DNA of 64,000 nucleotides from Ciborinia camelliae (GCA_025890175.1 JANPYM010000001.1:3450971-3514970), one strand, 5' to 3'; positions 41,589 to 53,850 are shown, counted from the stretch's first letter. Notes: a model not told the origin generated them from the sequence alone. Numbers and translations: made by a program.

Positions 41589-42235
41589 GCCGGAGTTTGC
41601 ATCATGGCTCAGCAAGCGTGAAAGGTCTCTGAGTGGTGCTCTATGAGATGACTTGGTCAATCACATATTCTCACAGGACGGGCGACCGACACAGCTAGCT
41701 AGGAAGGTGCTGGGCGATTTACAAATATCCGGTCTTTACTGGAGAATGGAATGGCATTTGGTACAGACATTTGGGGAAGAGGGAGTCCAATTCCTCGAGT
41801 ACGGTCCTCATCGAATTCTCACCTTTACATGACGAGTTTATGATCTTATAATCATGATAGTCATTGAATTGGTCTTTTTTGATAAACATTTGAAAAAAAT
41901 AGATAAAAGTTTTTCCAACTTGAATGGAGGTCTCAAGAACCTTTCACAAAAGGCCTAATGCCTATTCATCTCATCATTTTCTACCTTTACATTCACTTCA
42001 GGTGGACTATTCGATTTTAATTCTTATTTCAACATTTACCTACTATGTAAAGTATTAGGAGATGAATCCACATTGAGGAAATAGACATTATGGGTTTACA
42101 TTCAAGTGACTCAAACCACATTCATATATGAGCGTGGTCTGATGACGTTTCCTCAGTGTTAGTATATCGTAACAATAGTTATGTAGTCACTTAGCCAAGA
42201 CATTCAACAATCGGTTTAAACCCACCATCTATCTA
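41589..42235. other. Convergent intergenic region
   Basis: About 650 bases between the 3' ends of the TilS-like gene and the small membrane protein gene. It is A/T-rich, with no coding signal; terminators of both genes should lie here. Confidence 0.45.
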
Positions 42236-42592
42236 TCAATCCAGCTCCACGGTTCTCCCTCCCTCATTCAATTCCCCAGCCTGATCTCTCCTATCCCCCA
42301 TTTCCGGAATCCCACCACCTCCCATTTCTATTCTCGGGTGCGGGGCGTGATTCTCTATTGGCACTGCCTCGATCCCTTGGTTATCTCTACTTCCAGTTTC
42401 GGCTGATAATTCCGGTTTTGTGTACTGCTCTCTTGCCACGCGATTCAAAGCTTCTTCGGTTCTGCGTAAGCGTAGGATAAAATATGCCAAAATTCCCAAA
42501 AGGGCCACGACCACGGCGGCTGCTACGCCTATTCCGGCAGCGGCACTAGAGCTTGGTTTGGAAGATGAGGGCGAGGATGAAGGAGAGGACAT
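42236..42592 (-). CDS. Small Ser-rich single-pass membrane protein (hypothetical)
   Basis: A frame of about 118 aa from the ATG at 42592. Residues 1-17 are Ser/Pro-rich, ~18-40 form one hydrophobic helix (AAGIGVAAAVVVALLGILAYFIL), followed by RLRR as a stop-transfer sequence. The cytosolic tail has EQYTKPELSAE and ends ELNEGGRTVELD. This looks like the C-terminal half of fungal Mid2/Wsc-type surface sensors or other single-pass proteins whose tails often end KPEL..ELD. An in-frame stop lies just upstream (TAA near 42620), so a longer product needs a 5' exon. The pyrimidine-rich run before CCAAG near 42550 could be a 3' splice site of such an exon, but no matching upstream exon was found. Confidence 0.5.
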   Translation of the reverse strand: MSSPSSSPSSSKPSSSAAAGIGVAAAVVVALLGILAYFILRLRRTEEALNRVAREQYTKPELSAETGSRDNQGIEAVPIENHAPHPRIEMGGGGIPEMGDRRDQAGELNEGGRTVELD

Positions 42593-44583
42593 AGGATTTG
42601 CGGTTGATGAAGTTGACAATTAATGTCCCATACACTAGTCTGAAAATGCCTCCATATCTCTATTCCCCATCCCCTTTTCCCTTTTCCCTTTTTCCCCTAT
42701 GAAAACCCCCACCCGCCATCTCCAAACCTCAAAAATCAAGAGGTGTATATATACCTCAATCTTTTCAAGAAAAAGAATTCAAAAGATATATTATTTCCAA
42801 GTCCGAGCTTGAGATTGTTGATTTGTTTCGATGATGATATCGACGGTGTATTGCGGAGGGAATTTTCTTCACGACGATGAAGAATCAGAGGAAACGGTGG
42901 GTTGGCGAGGTGGTTTAACGATCGATAGTGAAAGTGGTGAAAGCGACGATGGTGACGATTGGGATGGGTGAAGACATCTGGGAGTTCTTAGCAGCGAATG
43001 CGCGAATGTGCTATTGACAATACAAAATACAATATATGACTCGATAACAAGAACCTGCTTCATTACTCAATCCCTCACCTCCCACCAAACTCCCCATTCC
43101 AACATTCTGATCTTGAATCAAAGGTTTCCTCAAGCTCTCTATCTATCTCCCGAACTTCCTACTCCAAACTTGAATCCCCTTATATACCCCGCTGTGCTCC
43201 TCTCCCTTTTCCCTTTTTCTTTTCCCTTTACACTCCAGCCCCCTCATTTTCCACTTTCATCCCTCCTTTCCTCTTTCCTCTTTCCCTTTGCATAATAACA
43301 GCATCCCAATTTCTTTAATGCCCTTTCGTTCAACCCCCCTAAATACCATCAAATATCTCCTCTCGCTTCTCTATCCCACTTCTAAGTTCTCGACTCTTAT
43401 TCTTGAGTCGGGTTTGGACCTTAAGACGATCTTGAACATTTAAATGACATTTAAACACGAAAATAACTTTAAACATCAAACCTCCTGCTCTGCACATTGA
43501 AACCCCTTGAATCAAAACCCCCAACAATCCGAAATATCTCAACGCCCTCCCTCAACCTGGATGATCCAACTTCCTCTCATTATCAAAACCCACCAATCAA
43601 TTACACAATTCTCCCCTTCCCCTTCCCCTTCCCCTTCCCCTTCCCCTTCCCCTTCCCCTTCCCCTTCCCCTTCCCCTTCCCCTTCCCCTTCCCCTTCCAT
43701 CCCATCCCATCCCATTAAACTCAATTCCTCAATCCTGATCACAAAACAATATCTATATATACCTACCACTCCAACCACAACCACCCCCCAGCAAACCTCA
43801 TCACCTCATTAAACGCGCAGCAGGTATCGATCAACGATGTCCGCCCCCTGCAAAGTACTTTTATTTCCTTTTTCAATATACCTACCTACCTACCTACCTA
43901 CCTGACCGTTGATCTTAGCCTCCCTTACCTTACCTATAGCTACCTTACCTATTATATCTAGCTATCTTAACGATGCGAAGCCATTATAAAACAGAAAGAG
44001 ATGTTTATATTTAATATAAAAATAGCACCTCATAAGTTATCTAAATAAGTAGATAGACATTATAAATAGATATAATAAAAACGAATCGAAAAGGGATGAT
44101 AAAAATTAGACATTTCATTCTATAAATGCACTTCCATTTACTAATCAGTCAGTCTAACGAATCGACTCCGATGTGCCTTTTACTGTTCGTAAGGATCATT
44201 CATCTCATCACCATGTATCGCAAATCCGTAAAAATTGCCCATGAAAATAATATTGAATTCAAACCGAACCGAACACCATGTAATTAAGTACGTACTTTCC
44301 CCAAAAGTATCCCTAGAAATGATAGCGAACTTTCCAGTTGCGCTTCCAAAGAATGTGTGTGGTATCTGTCGCGGTCATTCCGTATCCAAAAATCATATCC
44401 GAAGGTCGTAACCAAAGTTTGTTATCCAAAAGGTTCCAGTATCCAAAGTGCTTGATCCAATCCATCCTGACCAAAATAAGTTCCCAATCGTGATATCATA
44501 ATTCCCCCATCCCAAAATAATTATCCAATAATCAGGCTCCAGATACCCACTTTCAAATGATGCCATTTCAAGCCAATTCAACA
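42593..44583. other. 2-kb intergenic region with microsatellites
   Basis: Non-coding. It contains the CCCCTT hexamer array (43613-43698), a short CCTA run near 43880-43902, an A/T-rich segment around 43.98-44.12 kb and pyrimidine-rich DNA. Glu-Gly and Pro-Ser repeat frames across the hexamer array are artefacts. Confidence 0.5.
43613..43698. repeat. CCCCTT hexanucleotide microsatellite
   Basis: About 14 near-perfect copies of a six-base pyrimidine unit. It is not the canonical fungal telomere repeat (TTAGGG/CCCTAA). A strongly asymmetric purine/pyrimidine tract of this kind could form triplex or H-DNA. Confidence 0.95.
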
Positions 44584-46718
44584 TCATCCTCTAGCACTAT
44601 ACGGTCTATTCATTTCCGCAATCTCCCTGGCAATGTCCGCCCACTCCAACTCCCTTCCCCACCCCTTCGTCCCAAACTTCCCCTCACCCATCTTAAGTTT
44701 CTCTTCCCACTTCAACAGTTCGTAACTAAACCTCAAATGCGGTTGGATAATAACGTTTAATCTCCTAGCTCTGACAAAACAATATGCACGGGGGTATGAT
44801 AAATGCATTGTGCGCATCACTTCCGCTATGCAGATAGTTGCACTTCGAGAGACACCCACACGACAATGAACTAATGTTGCTGTGTTGTTTAGTTTACCTC
44901 GGTCTTTTTAGGAGTTAGTAGGTGTTTTCTGGTATTGATGGGGGAAGGCATACCAATGAAATCCAAACATCGTCCGAATTCGTCGGTTAATGGATCTACT
45001 CCATTATCTTGCACTCTTTGTATAACCATCACATTATCCCTTCCCCATTTATCCATCTCACCATCCTTCCAAGTTGCGGTCTCACCCACACTTAAAATCT
45101 GCTTGATGCCCAAATGACGTAGAAGATCCGGGTTATTGGCATGGCCAAGGTTCCCGAGGTACATATAGTCAGTCACCCTGGAAGGAAGACTTCCATCCAT
45201 GGATTTTATCCAATCCGGTTCCTCTTGAGCGAGATCAGTAATATCCAAAATGCTTTTGTCTTGGTGAACAGGGGATTCGGTAACAAGTCGAGGTGCGATT
45301 GTTGTGAGGAGACTGACGTCCTGCGGGTATGCAAAAAAATTGCGTTTCTTTGAAACATGCAAATCAAGCCAGGCTTTGGGAACCGAGAGACCTGTGGCAT
45401 AAGTGAAGTATGCAAGACCGAGGAGAGTAGATTCAGTGTAGCCATCAGTGCAATGAATCAAGATCTTTCTTTCCCTTATCTTGGTGGTCATAGGGGTATC
45501 ACCATCTTTATCCTCTGGTAAAGTGCCGTGAGCAAGATGGTATATCCATTTGCACGTTTCCATGATCCCATCGGCTTGATCATGGTCCCAGGATGGTGGT
45601 TGAATCATTCCGGAAGACGGAAATCCTAATTGCCACTTATTCGTTCTACCCTCCGCAATTTCTTGTAATTCCAAATGGCTTATTTGACCTGAATCATTAC
45701 ATTCGATAAGAATATCGAATTGTCCTTCTAACAAAGCTGGATGGGTTTCGGGAAATCCATCTGGGGTTGGACCCAACCAAACATTATGATCGATCTCGGA
45801 AGCTTTAGTCATGGCACACATCTCCACCCTCTCTTGCTGGAAGAAGTCCATGACCTCCCCAGTCCATCGAGCCCGAGAATCGACGGAGACAATTTGTGGA
45901 TACTTTTTCTCGAATTCACTAAACGAGCTTGTGCATATAAAAGTATTGTACTGAGATAATTCATGTCCTAGATTGACATGCGTCTCACGAACACTTTGTT
46001 GCGCAGCAGCGATTTCTGTCGCCAACTTCTCAACAATGGTGGAATCATCTCCATACACAATGATATCCGATACCATTGCAGATTTTGCCGCTTGGATTTG
46101 AAAGTTTCGTACAGAAAACCCTTCTTTTGGATCGACTTCCTGGAATTCTGTCCTCGTTCCAAACTGCAAGAATTCATCGGGAGCGATTGCACTTTTCAGT
46201 CTCGAGCGAGTCAAATCTCCACCAGCCTTCACAATTGTGATACCACGAATGCATTTTGGTGTTCTTCGTAAAGTTCGCCGCCGTTGTATAAAAAAAGCTT
46301 GTTGGATATGATTGGAAGGATGTAGACCGTGGTACCATGGAAAGACTTGAGAAGGATCGGGGAGCGGTTGTCCTGCCAGATGTTCCAAGGCAGCCGCAAC
46401 ACCTCCGGCATCAATCTCGTATATGATGGAAGAGTCAACATAACGTGATTTATAATTGACGGGTGGATATAAAAGTGATCGTTGAGACAAAGAAAGTTCT
46501 TTGGTTGGTGGAGAGTGAGGAGGGGTATCCGGTTTCTCGGAAGGTGCTGGGCCTGTCGGACATACTGGCAGATGTTTATTTGGAATGGGAATGGGAAATG
46601 GAGCGGATGGATGGATAGCATCGAGGCTTAAAGTGGGAGTTAAAGAGTGGGATAGTGGTGGCGAAGGTGATCTCTTGTGGCCCGTGGGGATGGGTCGTGG
46701 TAAGGCAATTGTAGCCAT
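44584..46718 (-). CDS. pps1: Dual-specificity protein phosphatase Pps1
   Basis: Two exons, 46718-44954 and 44897-44584. The intron has a CTACTAAC branch word and splits a Gly codon just before the catalytic site; 692 aa. The C-terminal DSP domain has the active P-loop HCRVGVSRS (Cys600, Arg606), preceded by SRVTDYMYLGNLGHANN and followed by PRAYCFVRARRLNVIIQPHLRF, characteristic of Pps1. A second, upstream phosphatase-like domain has HCTDGYTES near Cys423, where the P-loop Arg is replaced by Glu429. Yeast Pps1 acts in S-phase and nuclear division control. An upstream in-frame ATG at 46784 would add 22 residues; 46718 (MATIALPRP) was preferred because its context is better and the extra residues look like leader. 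Identification is strong; the exact start is moderate. Confidence 0.88.
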
Positions 46719-47055
46719 GATCGAGTTGAAGCAATCTTGTAACCTTGGGAGGGTTAAGTATGATTTTTGATCGAGCTCCAACATGTAAGACGATATGTGA
46801 TGTGAAGTAAACAGCGATCTTTTTCTTCCAAGAGAAATTGTGGTCGAGGAATGTTTATTTTGAAGGAGTCGTGTGATATGTGATATACCAAATCAATTGG
46901 AGGATAAGGCTGATGATAGGATTGCTCTCAAGGGTTCGAGAATCTGTGTACCTCTGTATGTACCATGTATCTATGTATGTACCGGTGGCTGGAGGTATGT
47001 ATACAATAAATATGGAGCGAATCTACCGAGGGTGAGTAATGAATATCAATGGATG

Positions 47056-47090
<35 letters not shown>
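47056..47090. repeat. ATTG tetranucleotide microsatellite
   Basis: About eight copies of GATT/ATTG in a row, preceded by a short GGAT run. Confidence 0.9.
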
Positions 47091-49193
47091 AGCGATGGAG
47101 GAGCACAGGTGGGATTGAAGTTATTCCGAAAGAAAGAAATAAGTAAACAAGCTGCTAATAAGCAAATAAGCAAACATACTCAGGAATCTCAGGAATTTTC
47201 CTGGGTGGTTTCAATTCCGAAATCCAAATATGAGACACGATCATTAATAAATTCAGATCCCATTCAAATTGCGAAGCCAGCAATGTAATAAAGTGTACGG
47301 GGGAGGGAAGAAAGTAAAAGGAGGGTCGGTGCGGTGGGTGGTGCGTAACAACCTTGGAAGGTATGGATAGGACTCAAGGTATGGATGGATAGGACCAGAC
47401 TCCAGCTAGGTAAGGTAGGGCGTAGCCTTATCGTTAACCCCAAGTTTAAAAGTGGAGAGATAAGCACAGCATCAAATGGTCTGTGTATAGGACGGTCCAC
47501 TTTTTGGAGGGGGGGAATTCGAGAAAATACCGGTACAGGATTCCGTAGATGATGAGGGAGCTGGAGGGAGGTTATGGAAGAAGTCGAGAAATCCTATGAA
47601 ATAATAATGGATAGATATGATCTTCCAAAATTGAATTGATTCACATTCCCGAGGTGGATACTTTTGTTTGTTGAATTTTGAGTGGAGGGATTGGATGGAT
47701 GGATTGATTGATTGCAATTGTAATGATAATAGTAATGGTAATCATTACGGTAATGAATGGATGGATGATATTGATGTAATGAAAGAAAGAGTGAAGAAAG
47801 AAAAGTACAAGAGAATGATGAAAGAAAAAATATGTGGGGGAATTATTAACCTATGGATCTACTAGTTATAGAATTCATAAAAGATGTTTTCTAATAAGTA
47901 CAGGTAAGGTAGATAGGTAGATAATAATAGATAGGTATCTAGATAATACTCAAAAAGAGCATTTGGTTTTGGTTTGATAGTATTCTAGCTATACTACGGG
48001 TAGAAGAGAAAGAAGAAGAAAGAAAGAAACAATATCATTGTGATTTAATACAAACCCTTATTAAAATTCATATTTATATAATCTTATTGGAAATCTAGAT
48101 ACTATATACACAGTATATAGTATATCAAAGATGGATGGATACCTTTGATATACTTAATGAATGAAATTGATGATTTAGAGATGTCGATGAAGATATGTCA
48201 ATGAAGAGCAATTCATCTGCTTTCCTTACCTTTTTCAAATATCTATCTAACTATTGTAAATATACTTTAGATAAAGACCTTAAGCTTCATTCTTTTTTCT
48301 CTTCTTTTCTTTTCTTTTCTTTCTTTTCCTATGATTTCTATTTCTTCATTTACTTACTAGATAAATAAATAGATATCCATCATATCAATCCTTCATTCAA
48401 TTGTTTTCCTCTTTCTGCCTCCCACTTTTGTTTTATCATCCTCTATATTCTCTATATCCTCTACATCCATCCACTTCATTCATACTCCATATCCTCAAAC
48501 AGTCTTTTCTTCCTTCCTTCTTTCCCTTTTTCTCCCTCTCTCTCGTCCTCTTCATCAATATCGGGCATGGCATGTCATATCTCGATTATCATCATATCCA
48601 AATTCCCCAATGAGCTTTCGTTGTGGCGTCAGGACATGCAAACTAAAAAAGATCATCACCCAATCTATTTGATGCTCACACCCCCATCACCCACCAAAAA
48701 AGGCCAAGTGAAGCTAAGGTCGGGGATAAAAGAATTGGGCGTGACGGGTTGATTTGATCCAATGAATGATGATAAGAAGTGGGTATTGGTGATGCAGTGG
48801 AGAGTTTGAGATGGATTTTAAATTGATGTGATAAGTCTGTGCTCTTGCATTTGCATTTGCATTTCCATTTACATTTACATTTACATGCATTTGATGCATC
48901 CAACCCTTGATCTTTTTGATACTTCATCCTGTGTTGAAGCAGAAGAGACATTCATCAAGAGAAGAAGTCCAAGAGAGAAGAAGTCACCCTTTTCATTTAT
49001 TTGCCTACCTATTATTGTTATTCCTTACCATCAATATCTGGCTGGGCCTGGGTATGTATGTAGTATGTATGTAGGTAGGTAGGTATGTAGATGGATAGGT
49101 ATGTGCAGCGAAAGAGGGTCCCATCCCATCCGATCACCATCATTCCCATCATCATGCCCTCCCCCAATCATTTGTTTTACTTTTCAAACCTCA

Positions 49194-49196
<3 letters not shown>

Positions 49197-49226
<30 letters not shown>
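49197..49226. repeat. CTCACT hexanucleotide microsatellite
   Basis: About five tandem copies of a CTCACT unit. Confidence 0.9.
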
Positions 49227-49429
49227 CATACAGCTACAGCTTCATCATAAGTTTCACATCAAAACTACTAGGGACACATGCAGGATCATCATTCGTCAAT
49301 GAATACCTACCTACCCAAAGAGATATGATGATGATCGCACTTATATGAAATGAGAGCTTTTCGAATCCCATCAAATACATACCTAGCCACCTCGTAGGTA
49401 CTTATTGTTGATATTTACATTTACCTATA

Positions 49430-49505
49430 CCTTTACCTTTACCTGTACATACACCTACCTACACCTACACCTACACCTACACCTTCACCTACACCTACAT
49501 ACCCC
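49430..49505. repeat. CCTACA/CCTTTA hexanucleotide tract
   Basis: Imperfect six-base units (ACCTAC, ACCTTT) continue for about 75 bases. They resemble the many ACCTA words found across the non-coding DNA of this window. Confidence 0.75.
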
Positions 49506-50117
49506 ACCATGACAATGGCTTTACCTTACCGAGCTGTCAACGGTACGTACCAGCGTCTGGTACTTCAAAAGTACCTGGTAGGTAAACTAAACTCAAAGCG
49601 TGGGCCTTTACCTCCACTACCCGTGGACATTACATATTAGGTAAGCATAAACACCTGATGTATTTCTGTGCTTTTGTACACGAACCATTGATAGTAGAGC
49701 AAACAAACAAAAAGAGACCTCATCTCATCCATCTCACTCTTTTTCCAAAAAAATCCTCATTCAAAAAGACGTGAGCTTTATTGAAATCCCTTACTTTTCC
49801 GAATAACTTTAACTTCATAAATAACAATATTATTGTTCCTATTATTCCACTCAATTCAATGCCTCCTTTCATCTACTAGATACAGTGATACAGTGATACA
49901 GGATATAGAACTAACTAAAGGCGGAACTCAACGTCGAAGATACATTTCTTTGTTCTTTATCCAAGAGAATCTAACATTCTCTGTCGTTCATCTATTGTGC
50001 AGTGAGAGGAAAGAAGAGAGGAGAGGAGAATATTAACATTTTGATTTTGGAGGATATACCATGAACCAATGAACCATTAGTTAATGTTCACCACTTGACC
50101 TCGTAACGGCACCAAGC

Positions 50118-53100
50118 ATGCAACCAGCACCATCACCACGGAAAAGGCCTCATTCAAGACGTCCAGGGCCTACGCGCTTTGCTAGGAAATATGGACATCC
50201 TACAGGAGGCGTTCATTCCGTGCTGCAACCCTATCTGCCCGAAGTAAAAAGTGGCTTCACACCAGTAACCCCGGCAGATTTTTTAGAGAACGAGGCTCAA
50301 CAGGAATATGCAGCGGCTCTCGAAATGTATCAAAGGATGAGGTTCGATGGTATGCTTTTCACTCGGTGATGTTACCCAACCATTCATTAACTATGTTCAA
50401 AGGCTTTACCGCCGCAGAGCTGGAATCAGTTTTAGCTTTGGCAGATTCATACGAAACTACAAGTCGAAGGGTAGACTGGGGGGAAAATCTTGACAATGTA
50501 CCCATTCATCCATTGTGGGATCGGAAAAATTGGCAGCGTGAGCTGCCGCCAAATGAGGCTAGTTATCCATGTGGAGATGGCAATGAATATTGGGATGCAA
50601 GTCTTCCACCATCCATCCTGTAGAAATCCTTAATTGATACTTACTACGTGACCCAGGCTAATAATGACGCGTGAGCATACTCTCTCTCTGTCTTGATATC
50701 CACAACACCATCCATGACAACCATTCATCCAAGTCACACTCTTACTGTTACTGACAACCCGGCGTGTAGCGTGTGGCATGCGATGGAACCTGCGTTAAAG
50801 CTGGCATCGAGTGTTCTTGCGAATATACATACTTGGGAATGGTACGCTTCTTGGCCATGTGGATTACGACCCGTTTCGCTAATGTCGAAGGTTTGATGCT
50901 TTAATAGGAGGTCCATGGGAAAAAATCCCAAAAGACGAGCTTCCACCCAACTCACGCGCTGATGTAATTCGATTCTCTGCCAAGAAGAGCAGAAAAGATC
51001 AAGCATATACTCGATGGTTTCTTCTCAATATGTCCAAGCACACTTTTTTTGCACTTTTTGCAGGCAAGGTAATTCCACCCCACTCCCTGATACTCACTCC
51101 TTTTCCGACTCCGAGCCTCACTTCTATGTTCCATCCAGTGTATTCTTTTCATTTTCGAATGCAGCTTTAAATCTTCATTTTCCTCGAAAATATCTTCCTA
51201 TAGACAATTACTGACTCCGCCATCTGGGAACAGTGCAATGAAAGAGGAATGCCTGAAGTGGACGCTTTTAGATCCGGCTCAACGGGGTTGCGGGCACGTC
51301 GGGATCTTGCAGACGGTGCTCCCGATCGTTATCGTTTTTCTTCATTTGTAATCGTCGCGTCTGATTTGGTAGAGCCCTTGATGAATCCAATGGTCTTGCC
51401 AGAGGACAGAGCCTTGGACACATTTCGTCTTGCAGAAACCATTCTGCATGAGACTGCGGTAAATTACATTCTGGTCTATTACCAGCAGGCAATTAATTGA
51501 AAAGCAGCACGCTATAGTTCATCATATGTGGAGAATAAATGATGAGGCTCACGGTTGGATCGAAGCCGAGCCTTATTTTGAGAATGAGCATATTCCAGAA
51601 GCGCAAGTCAACTGCCATTTTGGTTCGATTTGACGAAGAAACTAATCAATTTACAGGGGATTCTCTGCAGTGAATCAGGTATAATTATAAGTCTAAATCC
51701 TTCCCGCATCATCATGTCAGTAAATATTGATATTTTGTAGCTATTTGGTGGCATTATGGCGCCGGTCGTTAATTATTTATATCTTCCAGGAGTTTCTTGT
51801 GGAGGCATCATCCAGTAACTACCTCTCATATTCTCATAGCATTCCACAGGACCTCAATCTAACATCATTGTAGGCACAATTGGCCCACCTACAGATATGA
51901 GAGCTACACTGAGGACATGCCCGTCCTTGATAAAAACAAGCCAAAGGACTGGGATAAATTGATATATTATCCGGTTCCCGTCTCCTATTTTATGAGTCTT
52001 CAATCGCGAGAATTCTGGGATGTTTATGTGAGAAAGTAAGTTTCATCTGTGTAGGGTTTTTGGGGGGTTTGGAGCACGCATCTAAGTTATAATCTTGCAG
52101 ATTTGGCTCCACGGCGACACACATGGGCCCCAAGATAGTAGGTTTGTGCATATTCAAACCTGATAAAGGTGCCCATCGCTTCCAGAAATGGAGTGTCCTC
52201 AGAGATATCATTCCGATTCCTGACGATAGTCCCGGGTTCTTTTCTTCAAAAAAAACCAAAATTGCTCATTCGTTTGACGTCGAAAAAAGAAGAATGGCTG
52301 AAATAATTACGAAAGCATCAAGATCTGTCAACCCTGAGCCGAAACTCCCGATTTGGGATACAGGAGAAAAAGGTTTCGCAATCAACATTCCTGACGAGAA
52401 AGCTGCTCCCGTACAACTGGATTGTCCAAGATACGATGAGATCCGAAGGTATTTGGAAGAAAATAAATTCGCACTTGCTATACATACAATGGACTTTAAC
52501 ATGCCTGCGCATTTGTTCCGGGGCTATATCGAACGTCACGGAGGAATTAACCTTACAAACGCGGAATGGAAAACCTTCCTTCTCGTGGCAAATACAAGAA
52601 ATGAATTATTTGAGTGAGACATTCGATTTATTCCATCCATTTTTTTCCCCTAGAGATTTCCTAACTGGCAACAGTTATAGTCATGCCGGACGTGGAATGA
52701 TCAAGGTTAACCCTGTGGGCTGGCAGCAGCCCCCGCAGGCAACTTACCCGCCAAAACCCAGACGGCCAGACAAACGATTAGCTGAAATATTTGAATTCCT
52801 CTGTCAAAGAACGCTCAAAGATATAGATCTAGAACAACGGACTAAAGACTTTGATATGGAAACTACAAAGCATGAAGTGAATGCTGCTTGGAAAAGGGCG
52901 GCAAGAAATCGAAGATACGCAAGTTTCGTAAACTATCCGCAAATGCCTCATGGTTTTCCCTATGGCTCGGCTGGAGATGCACTGCTTTATGAGTGTATTT
53001 ACTATTCGGATTATTTCGTCGATGCCCCGCATGGTCAGAGGGTTGCCAGGAGAAAAGGGAATGTCACTGCACGGAGCATTCAGGTACCTACCCAAGGGAA

Positions 53101-53440
53101 ATCGGTCCATGAGACCATTGCCCAAGCCGATCCCATGAGACTGGGTCCTCAGGACCTTGGGATTCCCGTTCCCCTATTGCCACCACCACGTCCTGTCCAA
53201 GGCGGGTTTGGGGCTGGCTCGCATCATGTTCCCGGAGCGGCAAGTCAGCCGACGCCCACGCATCAACCGCATCGACCTCCAAAGGCCGAGGGTAGCCAAC
53301 CCCCATCGCCTACTTTTGAGGAACGGTTCGGGAGTTTGGGTTGGGGAAACCCTCCTCAAGGGGGGGCGACGTCGACTTATCAACCGCGTCGTCCGGTTGC
53401 TCGACCTAAGCCGACTTATAGACCCTATGGACCACCTTAG
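50118..53440 (+). CDS. Unrecognised 12-exon gene with HExxH metalloprotease-like motif
   Basis: Twelve exons were rebuilt by frame and splice words: 50118-50349, 50403-50596, 50657-50670, 50770-50841, 50891-51068, 51204-51458, 51508-51602, 51657-51678, 51741-51814, 51874-52035, 52101-52613, 52675-53440. They sum to 858 aa with every phase consistent. Exon 6 ends ILHETA and exon 7 begins HAIVHH, so splicing creates HETAH at residues 312-316, an HExxH zinc-protease-like site. EAEPYFENEH and PEAGFSAVNQLFGG follow, and E346 could be a third ligand. Earlier conserved-looking blocks are WDANNDAVWHAMEPALKLA and HTWEWFDALIGGPWEK. The last ~150 residues are Pro/Gly/Arg-rich. No signal peptide or membrane helix is evident. 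The introns at 50597 and 51603 appear to be GC-AG. A TAG at 50621 lies inside the first of these. I cannot name a family, and protease activity is only inferred from the motif. Confidence 0.72.
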
Positions 53441-53454
53441 TGTAGTTGAGTTGA

Positions 53455-53508
53455 GCTAGGTTGGGCTGGGTTAGGTTAGGTTGGGTTGGGCTGGGCTGGG
53501 CTGGAGAT
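53455..53508. repeat. Degenerate GGGTT/GGGCT/AGGTT pentamer repeat
   Basis: About ten five-base units begin shortly after the stop codon of the HExxH gene, so they probably lie in its 3' UTR. Confidence 0.75.
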
Positions 53509-53850
53509 CTGTCGTTTATGCCAAGGAGGGGCTCAAAATAGGCTATTGTTTTGTCGGAAGTAAGCGCATTTTGTGTGTAATTTGTACATGTTTCTCTCCA
53601 AAAGTTTTGTATAAAAAATGAATATTTGGGATGCTCTTGTATCGCTTTAATTACATTAGGGATCTTTTCAATATGCTAAACAACAGCTCCATGTACCTAC
53701 CTATGCAGTGAATATTTTCAGAGGACGGATTAACCGAGAAATAGCTAGATACCTGTACAGTGACCATCTGCATTGATTGATGTTTAAGCGACCGGTGAGT
53801 TGAAAGTTGAAAGTTGAAAGTTGAAAAAATATATTTGGAAATTCTATATA

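Larger units (their letters stand above)
46719..50117. other. 3.4-kb divergent intergenic region
   Basis: It separates pps1 (-) from the HExxH gene (+). No supported gene. Repeats include ATTG (47056-47090), GCATTT/ACATTT hexamers (48846-48885), CTCACT (49197-49226) and CCTACA/CCTTTA tracts (49430-49505). A 9-bp inverted repeat with a 3-nt loop lies at 48101-48121 (ACTATATAC arms). The last 300 bases are the probable promoter and leader of the downstream gene. Confidence 0.5.

Noticed and set aside
43507..43812. Pro-Ser and Glu-Gly repeat frames
   Set aside because: They are simple translations of the CCCCTT microsatellite on both strands.
50621..50623. In-frame TAG suggesting the HExxH gene is a pseudogene
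   Set aside because: A GC-AG intron from 50597 to 50656 removes it in phase 0 and gives a natural protein join; all other exons are intact.
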